Shown piece by piece: positions 41,004 to 49,620 of a stretch of DNA of 64,000 nt (its first letter is position 1; every line of letters starts with the position of its first letter). Source of the DNA: Pseudomonas paraversuta (GTDB taxonomy: Bacteria > Pseudomonadota > Gammaproteobacteria > Pseudomonadales > Pseudomonadaceae); NCBI RefSeq assembly GCF_904063065.1, contig NZ_CAJFCL010000012.1, positions 1 to 64,000 on the forward strand, written 5' to 3'. The notes below the pieces were generated by a model. The model was given only the letters and a program-made list of their open reading frames with translations, did no database searches and had not been told where the DNA came from. The position numbers were made by a program, and so were the translations under genes.

Positions 41004-41681
41004 GGGCCCGGACCAGTAGTCCGCCTGCAAATCGCCATCGCGCCGGCTGCCCCGTGGTAACAGGTTGTTTTGCGGGCCGGGCGGGCGGATGTAGAAGCTG
41101 ATGTGCTGGCCCTGGCCATTCTCGTACAACACCATCGCCGCACCGCCCTGATCGGTGGTCAGCAATCGCCCGCTGACCGGCCGAAAGCCCGCACCGCTCA
41201 GGTCCGGCAAGCGTTCGGCCTGATTGAAATAACCATCTATCCAGCCCTGCATGTCATTGCTTTGCTGCACCTTGTAGTCGGCCGGCAGAAAGCCCTGCAG
41301 CGCAAACATGCGATGGGCTGCCAGTGCATCGGTCATGGGCAAGCCAGCGGAGCCCTGAGTGATTTGTCGGGCTTGCCAGCCGCCGACGCCGCCGATGCTC
41401 ACGGCGATTAACAGCACTGCCGCTGTTGCCCACTGGCGACGTGACTGGCGGTGCAATCGCTGGCGTATGGCTACGGGGTCGAGTGCCGGATTTTCCGGCT
41501 GCTGCAGGCTTTGCTGCAACGTAGTACGCAACACCTGAGCGTCCCGCTGCCAGGCTTGCACCCGGGCAGCGACTTCAGGGTTGGCCTGCAGATACTGCTC
41601 AACCTGGTGGCGTTCAGCCTCGCTGAGCGCGTAATCGACATAAGCGTGCAGGTCACGCTCACTGGGTGGGGTGGTGATCAT
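40929..41681 (-). CDS. membrane anti-sigma factor
   Basis: 250 residues from the ATG at 41681, which overlaps the sigma-factor stop by four bases (ATGA). The N-terminal cytoplasmic part (about 1-80: RDLHAYVDYALSEAERHQVEQYL) has the helical shape of anti-sigma domains but no zinc-binding Cys. A single membrane helix lies at about 84-102 and a periplasmic domain of about 150 residues follows, ending GPADGPTTELLETGHNL. It should hold the sigma factor at the membrane until a periplasmic signal arrives. The 3' end is duplicated downstream. Confidence 0.85.
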   Translation of the reverse strand: MITTPPSERDLHAYVDYALSEAERHQVEQYLQANPEVAARVQAWQRDAQVLRTTLQQSLQQPENPALDPVAIRQRLHRQSRRQWATAAVLLIAVSIGGVGGWQARQITQGSAGLPMTDALAAHRMFALQGFLPADYKVQQSNDMQGWIDGYFNQAERLPDLSGAGFRPVSGRLLTTDQGGAAMVLYENGQGQHISFYIRPPGPQNNLLPRGSRRDGDLQADYWSGPGYNYAMVGPADGPTTELLETGHNL

Positions 41682-42184
41682 TTCAGTCTCCGCAGGGCAG
41701 GGCGGGTGATTTCGCCTTCGCTGAGTTGGCGCAAGGCCTGGCGTGCGCGTGACAGACGCGACATCACGGTGCCAATTGGCACCTCCAGAATGTCGGCCAC
41801 TTGCTGGTAACTCATGCCCTCCACCGATACCCACAGCAGTAAGGCCCGTTGCTCGGTGCCCAGGCGTTCGAATGCCTGCAACGTCGACTGCGCGATGACT
41901 GTGCGTTCGGTTGAGGGCTGAGTGTCATCGCGCCCGGTAAAAAATTCGAGCATGCGGGCATAGCGCCGCGAGCGCCGATGGTTGTCGACAAACTGGCGAT
42001 ACAAAATAGTGAATAGCCAGGCCCGCAAATCGCCTTCGGGACGTTTGCTCGCCACGCTGGCCAGTGCCCGTTCCAGGCAGGTTTGCACCAGATCGTCGGC
42101 ATTGCTGGAGTGGCGTGTCAGCGACAGGGCAAATCGCCTGAGGCGCGGGATCAGTTCGCGCAGTTGCTCGTCAAAGGGTGACAT
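41678..42184 (-). CDS. ECF-type RNA polymerase sigma factor
   Basis: 168 residues from the ATG at 42184 (a TTG four codons upstream is possible). Region 2 (about 15-80: ADDLVQTCLERALAS ... DLRAWLFTILYRQFVDNHRR) and region 4 (about 105-155: LLLWVSVEGMSYQQVADILEVPIGTVMSRLSRARQAL) are both present, with no region 3, as in ECF sigmas. Co-transcribed with the anti-sigma gene and divergent from the catalase/b561 pair. A GGGAATAA-N14-CGTCT promoter about 50 bases upstream, identical in its motif to the one before the catalase gene, indicates self-activation. Confidence 0.92.
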   Translation of the reverse strand: MSPFDEQLRELIPRLRRFALSLTRHSSNADDLVQTCLERALASVASKRPEGDLRAWLFTILYRQFVDNHRRSRRYARMLEFFTGRDDTQPSTERTVIAQSTLQAFERLGTEQRALLLWVSVEGMSYQQVADILEVPIGTVMSRLSRARQALRQLSEGEITRPALRRLK

Positions 42185-42230
42185 GGGGACCTGCAAGGCG
42201 TTGGTCTGTTAGTCGGGGTCATCAGCATGC

Positions 42231-42257
42231 AGACGACCAGGATTGATGGTTATTCCC
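42231..42257 (-). promoter_or_regulatory. ECF-type promoter of the sigma/anti-sigma operon
   Basis: On the minus strand GGGAATAA (42257-42250) is followed after 14 bases by CGTCT (42235-42231), a typical ECF -35/-10 arrangement (GGAA...CGTC). The predicted RNA start leaves a leader of about 40 bases before the ATG at 42184. The same motif with the same spacing lies on the other strand at 42299. Confidence 0.75.
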
Positions 42258-42298
42258 GAGGGGCAAAAATAAATGCCTGAAAAACTTTCCTCTACCGC

Positions 42299-42325
42299 GG
42301 GAATAAGCCGGTCCGGCCTTCGTCT
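42299..42325 (+). promoter_or_regulatory. ECF-type promoter of the catalase/b561 operon
   Basis: GGGAATAA (42299-42306), 14 bases, then CGTCT (42321-42325). Motif and spacing are the same as in the opposing promoter 40 bases away. It lies downstream of the first in-frame ATG (42273), so translation from this promoter must begin at the ATG at 42369. Confidence 0.75.
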
Positions 42326-42368
42326 CATAGGCAATCCACCTGACGGCCCCGTGGCCCTGGAGTTTTTT

Positions 42369-43451
42369 ATGGTAGATCAATTGCCGCCTGTGCGGCCTGC
42401 CAAGCCACCGTTGAGCCCGACCAGTGTGATGCTGCGTCTGGCCGGGATCGGTGTTGTTGTGGTGGTCATGGCCGGGGCGTTTTATTACGTCAACGGTACG
42501 CTGGATTCCCAGCGCCTGCGCCCTAAAACCCTGGTCAATGCGCTGGAGCACAACAACGGTGTGTATCCGGGGTACCGACGCAACCATGCCAAGGGTATCT
42601 GTGTGGTGGGGTATTTCCAGAGCAACGGCAATGCCCAGGGTTTGTCCCGGGCCCAGGTTTTCGAGGACGGGCGCACCCCGGTGGTGGGGCGCTTTGCCTT
42701 GCCCAGCGGCAATCCGTACGCGCCCGACAGCAGTGTGCCGATACGCAGCCTGGCGCTGCGCTTCACCGAGGCCAACGGCCAGCAATGGCGCACTGGCATG
42801 AACAGCATGCCGGTGTTTGCAGTGGGCACCCCCGAGGCGTTCTACCAGATGCTGCAAGCCGGCGCGCCGGATCCGGCAACCGGTAAACCCCGGCCCGGGG
42901 CCATGCCCGGGTTTTTTGCGGCGCACCCTGAATCAGCCCCGTTCCTGCAGTGGGTCAAAACCGCGAAGCCATCAGCCAGCTTCGCCACCGAAAGCTATAA
43001 CGGGATCAATGCGTTTTATCTGGTCAATGCTGCCGGGCAACGTCAGGCCGTGCGCTGGGGCGTAGTACCTGAAGGCCAGGATGCCCCGGGCGCCACGGCG
43101 CCCGATGATGCTGACTATCTGGAACAGGACCTGACCCGGCGCCTGGCCGCAGGGCCGCTGAAATGGCAGCTCAACCTGACCCTGGCCGAGGCCGGTGACC
43201 CGGTCAATGACGCCAGCAAGGCCTGGCCTGCCGGGCGCAAGGTGATCAACGCCGGCACCCTGGTGTTGCAACAGGCCGAGCAACAGAACTCGGGAGAATG
43301 TCGCGATATCAACTATGACCCGCTGATTCTGCCAAGGGGCATTGAACCTTCGGATGACCCGTTGCTGGCGGCACGTTCGGCGGCCTATGCCAGTTCGTAT
43401 CTGCGGCGCACCAGTGAAGTCGATCAGCTTTCCCAGGAGAAACGGCCATGA
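42369..43451 (+). CDS. membrane-anchored catalase-family peroxidase
   Basis: 360 residues from the ATG at 42369, behind GGAG and downstream of the predicted ECF promoter. One hydrophobic segment near the N-terminus (about 21-40) should export or anchor the protein. The rest is a small catalase fold of the SrpA type: the distal His is in NHAKGICVVGYF and the region holding the proximal Tyr is AARSAAYASSYLRR. It should use heme to reduce peroxide in the periplasm. The cytochrome b561 gene overlaps its stop by four bases and could supply electrons. Confidence 0.88.
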   Translation: MVDQLPPVRPAKPPLSPTSVMLRLAGIGVVVVVMAGAFYYVNGTLDSQRLRPKTLVNALEHNNGVYPGYRRNHAKGICVVGYFQSNGNAQGLSRAQVFEDGRTPVVGRFALPSGNPYAPDSSVPIRSLALRFTEANGQQWRTGMNSMPVFAVGTPEAFYQMLQAGAPDPATGKPRPGAMPGFFAAHPESAPFLQWVKTAKPSASFATESYNGINAFYLVNAAGQRQAVRWGVVPEGQDAPGATAPDDADYLEQDLTRRLAAGPLKWQLNLTLAEAGDPVNDASKAWPAGRKVINAGTLVLQQAEQQNSGECRDINYDPLILPRGIEPSDDPLLAARSAAYASSYLRRTSEVDQLSQEKRP

Positions 43452-43987
43452 GCGCTCCAGTCTCACATTTCGCCCCGGTGGCGCGTTTTCTGCACTGGTT
43501 GATGGCGGTGATGGTTATCGCCATGTTGTTTATTGGTGCGGGCATGGCGGCATCGGTGTCCGAGCGCCATGAATGGCTGTTGAATCTGCACAAGCCTCTG
43601 GGCATTGCGATACTGCTGCTGGTAGTCGTACGCCTGTTTGTGCGCTTTTCAACCCGCCAGCCAGGGTTGCCGGCGGATCTGCCGGCGGTCCAGGTATTGG
43701 CGGCCAGGATGTCTCACCTGTTGCTGTACGGGTTGATGTTCTGCTTGCCGATTGTGGGCTGGGCGATGATTTCGGCAGCGGGTGATCCGGTAATGCTCAG
43801 CAGTTCCTTGCAGCTGCCCGGGATAGTGCCGGCCAGTCCCGGCACCTTTGCCTTTTTGCGCAAGGCCCATACCTACTTGGCGTATTTGCTGTTTTTTACC
43901 GTATTGCTGCATTTGGCGGCGGCGTTGTTCCATGGCTGGATTCGCCGGGACGGGGTGCTGCAAAGCATGGTGCGCGGTAAGGACTGA
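43448..43987 (+). CDS. cytochrome b561 paired with the catalase
   Basis: 179 residues, four membrane helices with heme-binding histidines (RFLHWLMAVMV, NLHKPLGIAI, MSHLLLYGLMF, RKAHTYLAYLLFFTVLLHLAAALFH). The start overlaps the catalase stop (ATGA) behind AGGAG, so the two are translated together. Probably passes electrons from the quinone pool to the periplasmic heme enzyme. Distinct from the solitary b561 at 26274-26822. Confidence 0.9.
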   Translation: MSAPVSHFAPVARFLHWLMAVMVIAMLFIGAGMAASVSERHEWLLNLHKPLGIAILLLVVVRLFVRFSTRQPGLPADLPAVQVLAARMSHLLLYGLMFCLPIVGWAMISAAGDPVMLSSSLQLPGIVPASPGTFAFLRKAHTYLAYLLFFTVLLHLAAALFHGWIRRDGVLQSMVRGKD

Positions 43988-44005
43988 CGTTGCCCTTGAA
44001 GCCCC

Positions 44006-44060
44006 TGTAGGAGCGAGCTTGCCTCGCGAGCTTTTGATCCAGGAAAAGCTCGCTCCTGCA
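44006..44060. repeat. REPIN between b561 and the GST gene
   Basis: TGTAGGAGCGAGCTTGCC at 44006 and AGCTCGCTCCTGCA ending at 44060 are inverted partners around TCGCGAGCTTTTGATCC. It lies between two converging genes. Confidence 0.8.
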
Positions 44061-44069
44061 GGTTTGGGT

Positions 44070-44651
44070 TCAGGACCTGGCCATGATTGAGGTGAATAAC
44101 TCGCTTGCCAGAAACCGCTCCAGCCACGCTCTCAGGCGCGGGTAGGGGGCTTGCTCGAACCAGTCCCGATCGACGTGGGCAAACTGCCGCACAAATGGCG
44201 CAAGGGCCACATCAGCCAGGCTCAATCGCGGCCCGGCGAGATACGGCGTCTGTTCAAGCAAATCTTCCAGGCGCTGTAAAAAGGCTTCCCCCTGGCCCCG
44301 GTAATGCTCCATCGGGTACTCGGGGTATCGGTTGGCGTATTTGTAACGATCCAGACTGGCCTTGAAGCGGCTGTCGTTTTCTTCAATCAGCTCCCCCCAG
44401 GCCCCTTGTAGCCAATGCTCCGGATCATGCTGCTCAAGTGCCCAGTGCATGATGTCCAGGCTTTGTTCGATGACCCTGCCATCGGCACACACCAGTACCG
44501 GTACTGTGCCTTTTGGCGAGGCTGCCAGCATTTCGGCAGGTTTGGCCTTGAGGCTGACTTCCACAATCGACACCGGTACGCCGCTGTAGTGCAAGGCCAT
44601 GCGCGCCCGCATGGCATAGGGGCAGCGACGGAAGGAATAGAGCAGGGTCAT
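44070..44651 (-). CDS. glutathione S-transferase family protein
   Basis: 193 residues with a thioredoxin-like N-terminal half (YSFRRCPYAMRARMAL; KGTVPVLVCADGRVIEQSLDIMHWAL, where VPVL-ES is read as VPVL...EQS) and a helical C-terminal half (LAGPRLSLADVALAPFVRQFA). The CPYA motif suggests a Cys-type (Omega/Beta-like) enzyme or glutaredoxin-like activity rather than classic conjugation. Its ATG overlaps the sbcC stop by four bases, so it is the third gene of the sbcDC operon; the reason for that pairing is unknown. Confidence 0.9.
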   Translation of the reverse strand: MTLLYSFRRCPYAMRARMALHYSGVPVSIVEVSLKAKPAEMLAASPKGTVPVLVCADGRVIEQSLDIMHWALEQHDPEHWLQGAWGELIEENDSRFKASLDRYKYANRYPEYPMEHYRGQGEAFLQRLEDLLEQTPYLAGPRLSLADVALAPFVRQFAHVDRDWFEQAPYPRLRAWLERFLASELFTSIMARS

Positions 44652-47600
44652 TTGACCTCCACGGTGCTCAGGCCGTTGCCTTGACGGCGCACTTGAATTT
44701 GCACGGGGATGCGCTCGTGCATTTCCTGGACATGGGAAATCACTCCGACTTTGCGGCCCTGGGCCTGCAGCCCATCGAGGGCATCCATTGCCAGTTGCAG
44801 CGACTCGGGATCGAGACTGCCGAAGCCTTCGTCGATAAACAGTGATTCGATTTTCAGCGTGCTGGACGCCATTGACGCCAGACCCAGGGCCAGAGCCAGT
44901 GACACCAGGAAGGTCTCACCGCCGGACAACGAGTGGACTGAACGCAGTTCGTCGCCCATTTCGGTATCCATTACCAGCAGGCCGAGCATGCTGCCGCCGC
45001 GTTTGAGGCGATAGCGGCGCACCAGTTGGCGCAGCTGTGCATTGGCGTGGTGCACCAGCAAATCGAGGTTGTAGGCCTGAGCGATTTTGCGGAAGGTGTC
45101 GCCGGTGGCGGAACCGATCAGGGCATTGAGCCGTGCCCAGCGCTGCCATTCGTCATAGGCCTGGCTGATGCGTTGCGCCAGTGCCTGGTTGGCCTCCTGG
45201 CGGCGCTGGTCTTCGGCTTGCCGGGCACGTAACTCCGCAGATTGCTGTTCGCTGGTGTTGATCAGGCCGTGCAGCTCATTCAGGGCGCTGTCCAGTGCCT
45301 GGGCGTCAAGGTTGCCGTTGGCCTGGGCCTGATGCTGATTCAGACGTTGGTCGCGCTCCTGCAACAGAACGCGGGCTTGCTCTACGGCCTTCTCGCTGTT
45401 TTGCAGTTGCAGGCGCAACTGACGCAATTGCGCTTCGTCAATGCTCAGCAACTGTTGCAAACGGCTGTCATCCAGTTCGCTGTGCTGCGCACGCCATTGC
45501 GCAACCTGAGCACTGAGGGTGCTGTGTTCCTGTTGCAGTGCGTGCTGGTGTTGCTGTTGCGCCTTGAGCTCGGCGGTCAGTTGCAGCAACTGGTTGGCGC
45601 AGGTCTGCACGGCCTGCTCTGCTTCGGTCTGGGCCACACGGGCCTGTTCCACTGCCTGTTCCAGGCTGTGTTGCCATAGTTGCGCACTGCTGTAATCGCC
45701 CAGTAGCTCATGGAGGGCCTGCTGGCCCGACTGCTGTTGCGCGGTCAGTTCGAGCACGCTGCGTTGCAGGGTTTCGAGCTCTTTAGTGATATTGGCTTGC
45801 TGATACTGCGCCCGCTCGATTTGGCTCGCCCGTTGCGCCTGCTCCGATTGTTCATCGCGCAGTTGATCGAGTTGCGCCAGTCGATCGGCCACTTGCTGGT
45901 CAAGCGCCATAAAACAGGCTGACGGATTATCGCGCAGCGCTGCGAGAGTCGCCTCGGGCAACAGGCCGGCGAATTCCGCCAGCTCATCGCCAAGGCGCTG
46001 CTTGTCGGCTTGCAGGTGCAGGCGTTGCTCGGCCAGCTGTTGCGCGGCCAACTGGCTGGCCTCGGTACTGCGCTGCACTTGCTGCTGTAATTGTGCGGCT
46101 TCTTTTTGCAGGGCCAGCAGGGTGTTCTGGCGCTGTTGATCCTGGTTGATGCTGTGTTGCAACTGGCCCAGGCGCTGGGTCAGCCACTGCTCACGCCTGG
46201 CCGGATCTTGTGCCAGCCATTGCGGATACAGCGGATGCGCCTCAAGGCCGGGAGCCAGGGCCTGTTGTTCGTCGAGGATGTGCTGATGTTGCTGGAGGAA
46301 CTCGCGGTGCTGGGCGTTCACCCCGCCGACTTTCTCGCGCAACTGAATCAAGGTTTCTTTAAGGCCGTCGACCACCTTGCGGGCGCTGGCCTCTTCTTCC
46401 TCGTCAAAGCGTGAAAGGCTCTGCAACAGTACTTCTGGCTGGTGATAGGGGTGCTCATGACTGCCGCAGACCGGACACGGCTGGTCATCCTGCAGCCGGG
46501 CGCGCAGTTCTTCGACGCTGGCGCTGCGAGCCAGTCGCTGGCGTTCCAGTAGCTGTTGGGTGACCAGCAGGGCCTGCTCGGCCGACTCGAATTGTTTCTT
46601 GGTCGCGGTGCCTTGTTCGATCAGCTGTTCGCGTTCGGTCTGCAGGGTCTGCAGCTTGAGTTGTAACCCCTGCAAGCGGGCCTCCAGTGCAAGCTGGCTG
46701 CTGCACAGGCGCTGCAAGTCTTCGAACGCGCGTTGTTGCTGATGGTTGTCGGAGAGCAGGCTGCCCAGGGTCTGGATTTGCTCATTGACGGCCTGCGGCT
46801 CGGCTTCGGCCTCCTGGAACAGTATTTCCAGAGTGTTGCGCAATTCGTTGAGTTGTTGCGCCGCCAGCTGCGCCCGTTGTTCAAGGGCGGGCAGTTCTTT
46901 ATTGCCGGTGCCGAGGTTGTTGCTCAGGCGAACCAGTTGCTGCAGGCGCGGGCGATAGGCGTCCCAGGCATTGGCCAATGGCGTCAGTTCAGCGCTTTGC
47001 TCCAGTTGCCGGGTGATGTGCTCAATGCGCCCGGCACCTTGTTGCTGGTGCTCGATCATCCGGGCCAGCCCTTGCTGGCCCTCGTCACAGGCTTGTTGCG
47101 CTTGCTGCATGAGGACTTGCTGGGCGTCGAGGGCTTGCGTCAGGCGACTGAGGTTGGCCTGGGCCAAATGTGCCTGCTGCACCCGGGGTGCGCACTCGCG
47201 TTGTCGGGCCTGAGCCTGGGTGGCCTCCAGTTGCGCTGTTTGTAGCGCTTGTTGCAGTTGCCCCTGGCGCTGGCTGAGTGCGGTTTGTTGCTGCAGGTGA
47301 GCAGCAATGTGTGCGGCCAGCGGGCTGAGCTGTGCCTCAAGCTCGGCCAGTCGGGCAAATTGATGGCGTTGCGGTGCCAATTGCTCCAGCAGGTTGAGGG
47401 TCTGGCGCTGGTCGGCCTGGCTCTGCCACAGGGTTTGCGCCTGTTGCAGTTGCTCGGCGGCACTCTGTTGTTGCTCTTGCAGCTCGCGCAGGGTTTTAAG
47501 CCAGCTGTGCTGTTGCTCCAGCTGCTTGAGCTGGCTCTGCCGGTTTTTCAGCTGTTGCCGGGCTTCGTCGTACTGCTGGTCCAGTTCGACGCGGGCTTCA

Positions 47601-48289
47601 GGGGTCAAGGGGGTCACACCAACGGCCTGGTCCAGCAACTGCTTGTGGTTGTCCCGGGCTTCTTTGGCCTTGTCGAAGGCCCGTTTACCCAGGCGGGTGT
47701 AGAGCGCGGTGTCGGTGAGTTTTTCCAGCAGTTCGCTGCGCTCGTTGTCATCGGCTTTGAGAAAGGCGCTGAACTCGCTCTGGGCCAGCATCACGGCGCG
47801 GGTGAACTGCTCGAAGTTGAGCCCCAGACGCGCTTCGAGCTGCACTTTGTAATCGCCTTTCTGGCTGGCCAGCAGTTGGTCGCTGTCGAGGTCGCGCAGG
47901 CTTTGGCGGCTGGCCTGCAGTTTGCCGGCGGCTTTCTCCCGGGCGCGGTTGGCTTCCCAGCGGGCCCGGTAACGGCGGCCGTCGATGCCGACAAAGTCGA
48001 CTTCGGCATAGCCTTCACCGGTGCCGCGACGCAGCAGGGTACGAGGGTCGCCGGTGGCCACTTCGCCATCGGCATCCGGCACCTTGGCATCGCGCCCGGT
48101 GTTGCTCAGGCGCGGAACGGCACCAAACAGTGCCAGGCACAATGCGTCGAGCAAGGTACTTTTGCCGGCCCCGGTGGGGCCGGTTATGGCAAACAGTCCG
48201 GCACTGGCCAGGGGCTCGGCGGTGAAGTCCAGCTCAAAGGGGCCGGCCAGCGAGGCGAGGTTCTTCAGGCGAATGGCCAGGATTTTCAT
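44648..48289 (-). CDS. sbcC: SbcC exonuclease ATPase subunit
   Basis: 1213 residues. Walker A (TGPTGAGKSTLLDALCL, about 36-52) at the N-terminus, two long Gln-rich coiled coils, a zinc hook CPVCGSHEHPYH near residue 605, and the ABC signature LSGGETFLVSLALALGLA with Walker B SLFIDEGFGSLD near the C-terminus. With SbcD it forms the Mre11/Rad50-type complex that opens DNA hairpins and cleans double-strand ends. Overlaps sbcD and the GST gene by four bases each. Hairpin cleavage is relevant here given the many palindromic REPINs. Confidence 0.96.
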   Translation of the reverse strand: MKILAIRLKNLASLAGPFELDFTAEPLASAGLFAITGPTGAGKSTLLDALCLALFGAVPRLSNTGRDAKVPDADGEVATGDPRTLLRRGTGEGYAEVDFVGIDGRRYRARWEANRAREKAAGKLQASRQSLRDLDSDQLLASQKGDYKVQLEARLGLNFEQFTRAVMLAQSEFSAFLKADDNERSELLEKLTDTALYTRLGKRAFDKAKEARDNHKQLLDQAVGVTPLTPEARVELDQQYDEARQQLKNRQSQLKQLEQQHSWLKTLRELQEQQQSAAEQLQQAQTLWQSQADQRQTLNLLEQLAPQRHQFARLAELEAQLSPLAAHIAAHLQQQTALSQRQGQLQQALQTAQLEATQAQARQRECAPRVQQAHLAQANLSRLTQALDAQQVLMQQAQQACDEGQQGLARMIEHQQQGAGRIEHITRQLEQSAELTPLANAWDAYRPRLQQLVRLSNNLGTGNKELPALEQRAQLAAQQLNELRNTLEILFQEAEAEPQAVNEQIQTLGSLLSDNHQQQRAFEDLQRLCSSQLALEARLQGLQLKLQTLQTEREQLIEQGTATKKQFESAEQALLVTQQLLERQRLARSASVEELRARLQDDQPCPVCGSHEHPYHQPEVLLQSLSRFDEEEEASARKVVDGLKETLIQLREKVGGVNAQHREFLQQHQHILDEQQALAPGLEAHPLYPQWLAQDPARREQWLTQRLGQLQHSINQDQQRQNTLLALQKEAAQLQQQVQRSTEASQLAAQQLAEQRLHLQADKQRLGDELAEFAGLLPEATLAALRDNPSACFMALDQQVADRLAQLDQLRDEQSEQAQRASQIERAQYQQANITKELETLQRSVLELTAQQQSGQQALHELLGDYSSAQLWQHSLEQAVEQARVAQTEAEQAVQTCANQLLQLTAELKAQQQHQHALQQEHSTLSAQVAQWRAQHSELDDSRLQQLLSIDEAQLRQLRLQLQNSEKAVEQARVLLQERDQRLNQHQAQANGNLDAQALDSALNELHGLINTSEQQSAELRARQAEDQRRQEANQALAQRISQAYDEWQRWARLNALIGSATGDTFRKIAQAYNLDLLVHHANAQLRQLVRRYRLKRGGSMLGLLVMDTEMGDELRSVHSLSGGETFLVSLALALGLASMASSTLKIESLFIDEGFGSLDPESLQLAMDALDGLQAQGRKVGVISHVQEMHERIPVQIQVRRQGNGLSTVEVK

Positions 48290-49530
48290 GGTTGTTCACC
48301 TTCCAGCTGTACTTCTTGCAGCAACAGCGCGAAGTCGTTGAGGGTTTGCTCGTCGGCTTCACTGCCGTAATTTTCCTGCCAGGCGCGGCTGAACAGTTCC
48401 CGGGGAGTCAGTTGATCGAGTTCGATCAGGCCATTGGCGTCATCCTCGTCGGCGCGCCGACCACTGCCGGCGTACTCGGCAGCGATGCGCACCAGGCGAA
48501 CCGATTTTCCCTGCAGCGCGGTTTCAATTTGCTGGCGCAGATCGGGTTGCGGCTCGTCAAGTTTGACCCGTACTTCGAGCCAGGGCTGACGCTGGGGATC
48601 GGCCAGCAAGTCGATGTCCGGCAGTTCGGCCAGTTGCTCAAGGACTTGCGCCAAGGGGGCCGGGCCAATGCGCTGCAGGTTGACGGCCCGCGGGATCAGG
48701 CGCGGTTCGACACTGACCAGGGTTTCGCCATCCAGTTGCACATCGAGGATTTGATGTTGGTAGCCGATTTCCGAGAATGACAACGGAATTGGAGATCCGC
48801 AGTAGCGAATGCGTTCTTCACCATTCACTCGCTGGGGTTTATGCAAATGCCCCAGGGCGACATAGCTGATGCTGGGGCCGAACAGGCTGGCGGGCAGGGC
48901 TTCGGCGTTGCCGATGATCAGGCTGCGCTCGGAGTCTTGCGAGACCGAACCGCCGGCCATGTGCGCATGGCTGATGGCGATCAGGGCCTGGCCTGGCTTG
49001 CGCCGGGCGTTGGCGGCGGCGATCAGCCATTCATGGACCTGGCCGATGCCGCGCAGGTAGTCATCCCCCAGATGGGCGCCGGTGACTTCGGCGGGCCGCA
49101 GAAACGGCAGCGCCAGGCACCAGCCGGCAATTTCGCCAGAGGCATCGGGGAGCGGGATCAGCAGGCGTTCTGCGTCCAGCCGCCCGTCGTCGAGCCACAG
49201 CACCCGGCCCAGGGCATGGGCCCGCAGGCGGCGCATCAAGGGCGCCGGCAGCTCAATCCGGGATCCGGAGTCGTGGTTGCCGGCAATCATCACGATGGTC
49301 AGGCCGGGCTGTTGCTCATGGGCGCTGACGATAAAGTCGTAGAGCCGTTCCTGGGCTTTGACCGGCGGGTTGACGGTGTCGAAGATGTCACCGGCAATCA
49401 GCAGCACGTCCGGTTGCTGGTCGGCCAGTTGGCTCAATAGCCAGCTCAGAAAGCAAGCGTGTTCGAAGTCGCGTTCCTGGCCATGGAGGTTTTGCCCCAG
49501 GTGCCAGTCGGAAGTGTGAAACAGGCGCAT
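48286..49530 (-). CDS. sbcD: SbcD exonuclease nuclease subunit
   Basis: 414 residues from the ATG at 49530; the open frame extends upstream into the terminator region, which is not coding. Mre11-type phosphoesterase motifs in order: HTSDWHLGQ (7-15), LIAGDIFDTVNPP, IAGNHDSGSR, ISHAHMAGG and LGHLHKPQ. Partner of SbcC, whose start overlaps its stop. First gene of the sbcD-sbcC-GST operon, separated from batD by a double hairpin. Confidence 0.96.
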   Translation of the reverse strand: MRLFHTSDWHLGQNLHGQERDFEHACFLSWLLSQLADQQPDVLLIAGDIFDTVNPPVKAQERLYDFIVSAHEQQPGLTIVMIAGNHDSGSRIELPAPLMRRLRAHALGRVLWLDDGRLDAERLLIPLPDASGEIAGWCLALPFLRPAEVTGAHLGDDYLRGIGQVHEWLIAAANARRKPGQALIAISHAHMAGGSVSQDSERSLIIGNAEALPASLFGPSISYVALGHLHKPQRVNGEERIRYCGSPIPLSFSEIGYQHQILDVQLDGETLVSVEPRLIPRAVNLQRIGPAPLAQVLEQLAELPDIDLLADPQRQPWLEVRVKLDEPQPDLRQQIETALQGKSVRLVRIAAEYAGSGRRADEDDANGLIELDQLTPRELFSRAWQENYGSEADEQTLNDFALLLQEVQLEGEQP

Positions 49531-49540
49531 GACAGAGTCC

Positions 49541-49613
49541 GTAAAAAATGGGCTTCGTCCAGCGCAGGCTGGACGCAAAACCGGCCCCGGTACACACACG
49601 GGCGCGGGGCCGG
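49541..49613 (-). terminator. double hairpin between batD and sbcD
   Basis: On the minus strand CCGGCCCC...GGGGCCGG (49613-49581) is followed by TTTT, and a second hairpin GTCCAGC-CTGC-GCTGGAC (49574-49557) is followed by a TTTTTT run at 49547-49542. It should end the moxR/Bat transcript, so that sbcD needs its own promoter or read-through. Confidence 0.75.
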
Positions 49614-49620
49614 CTGGAAA

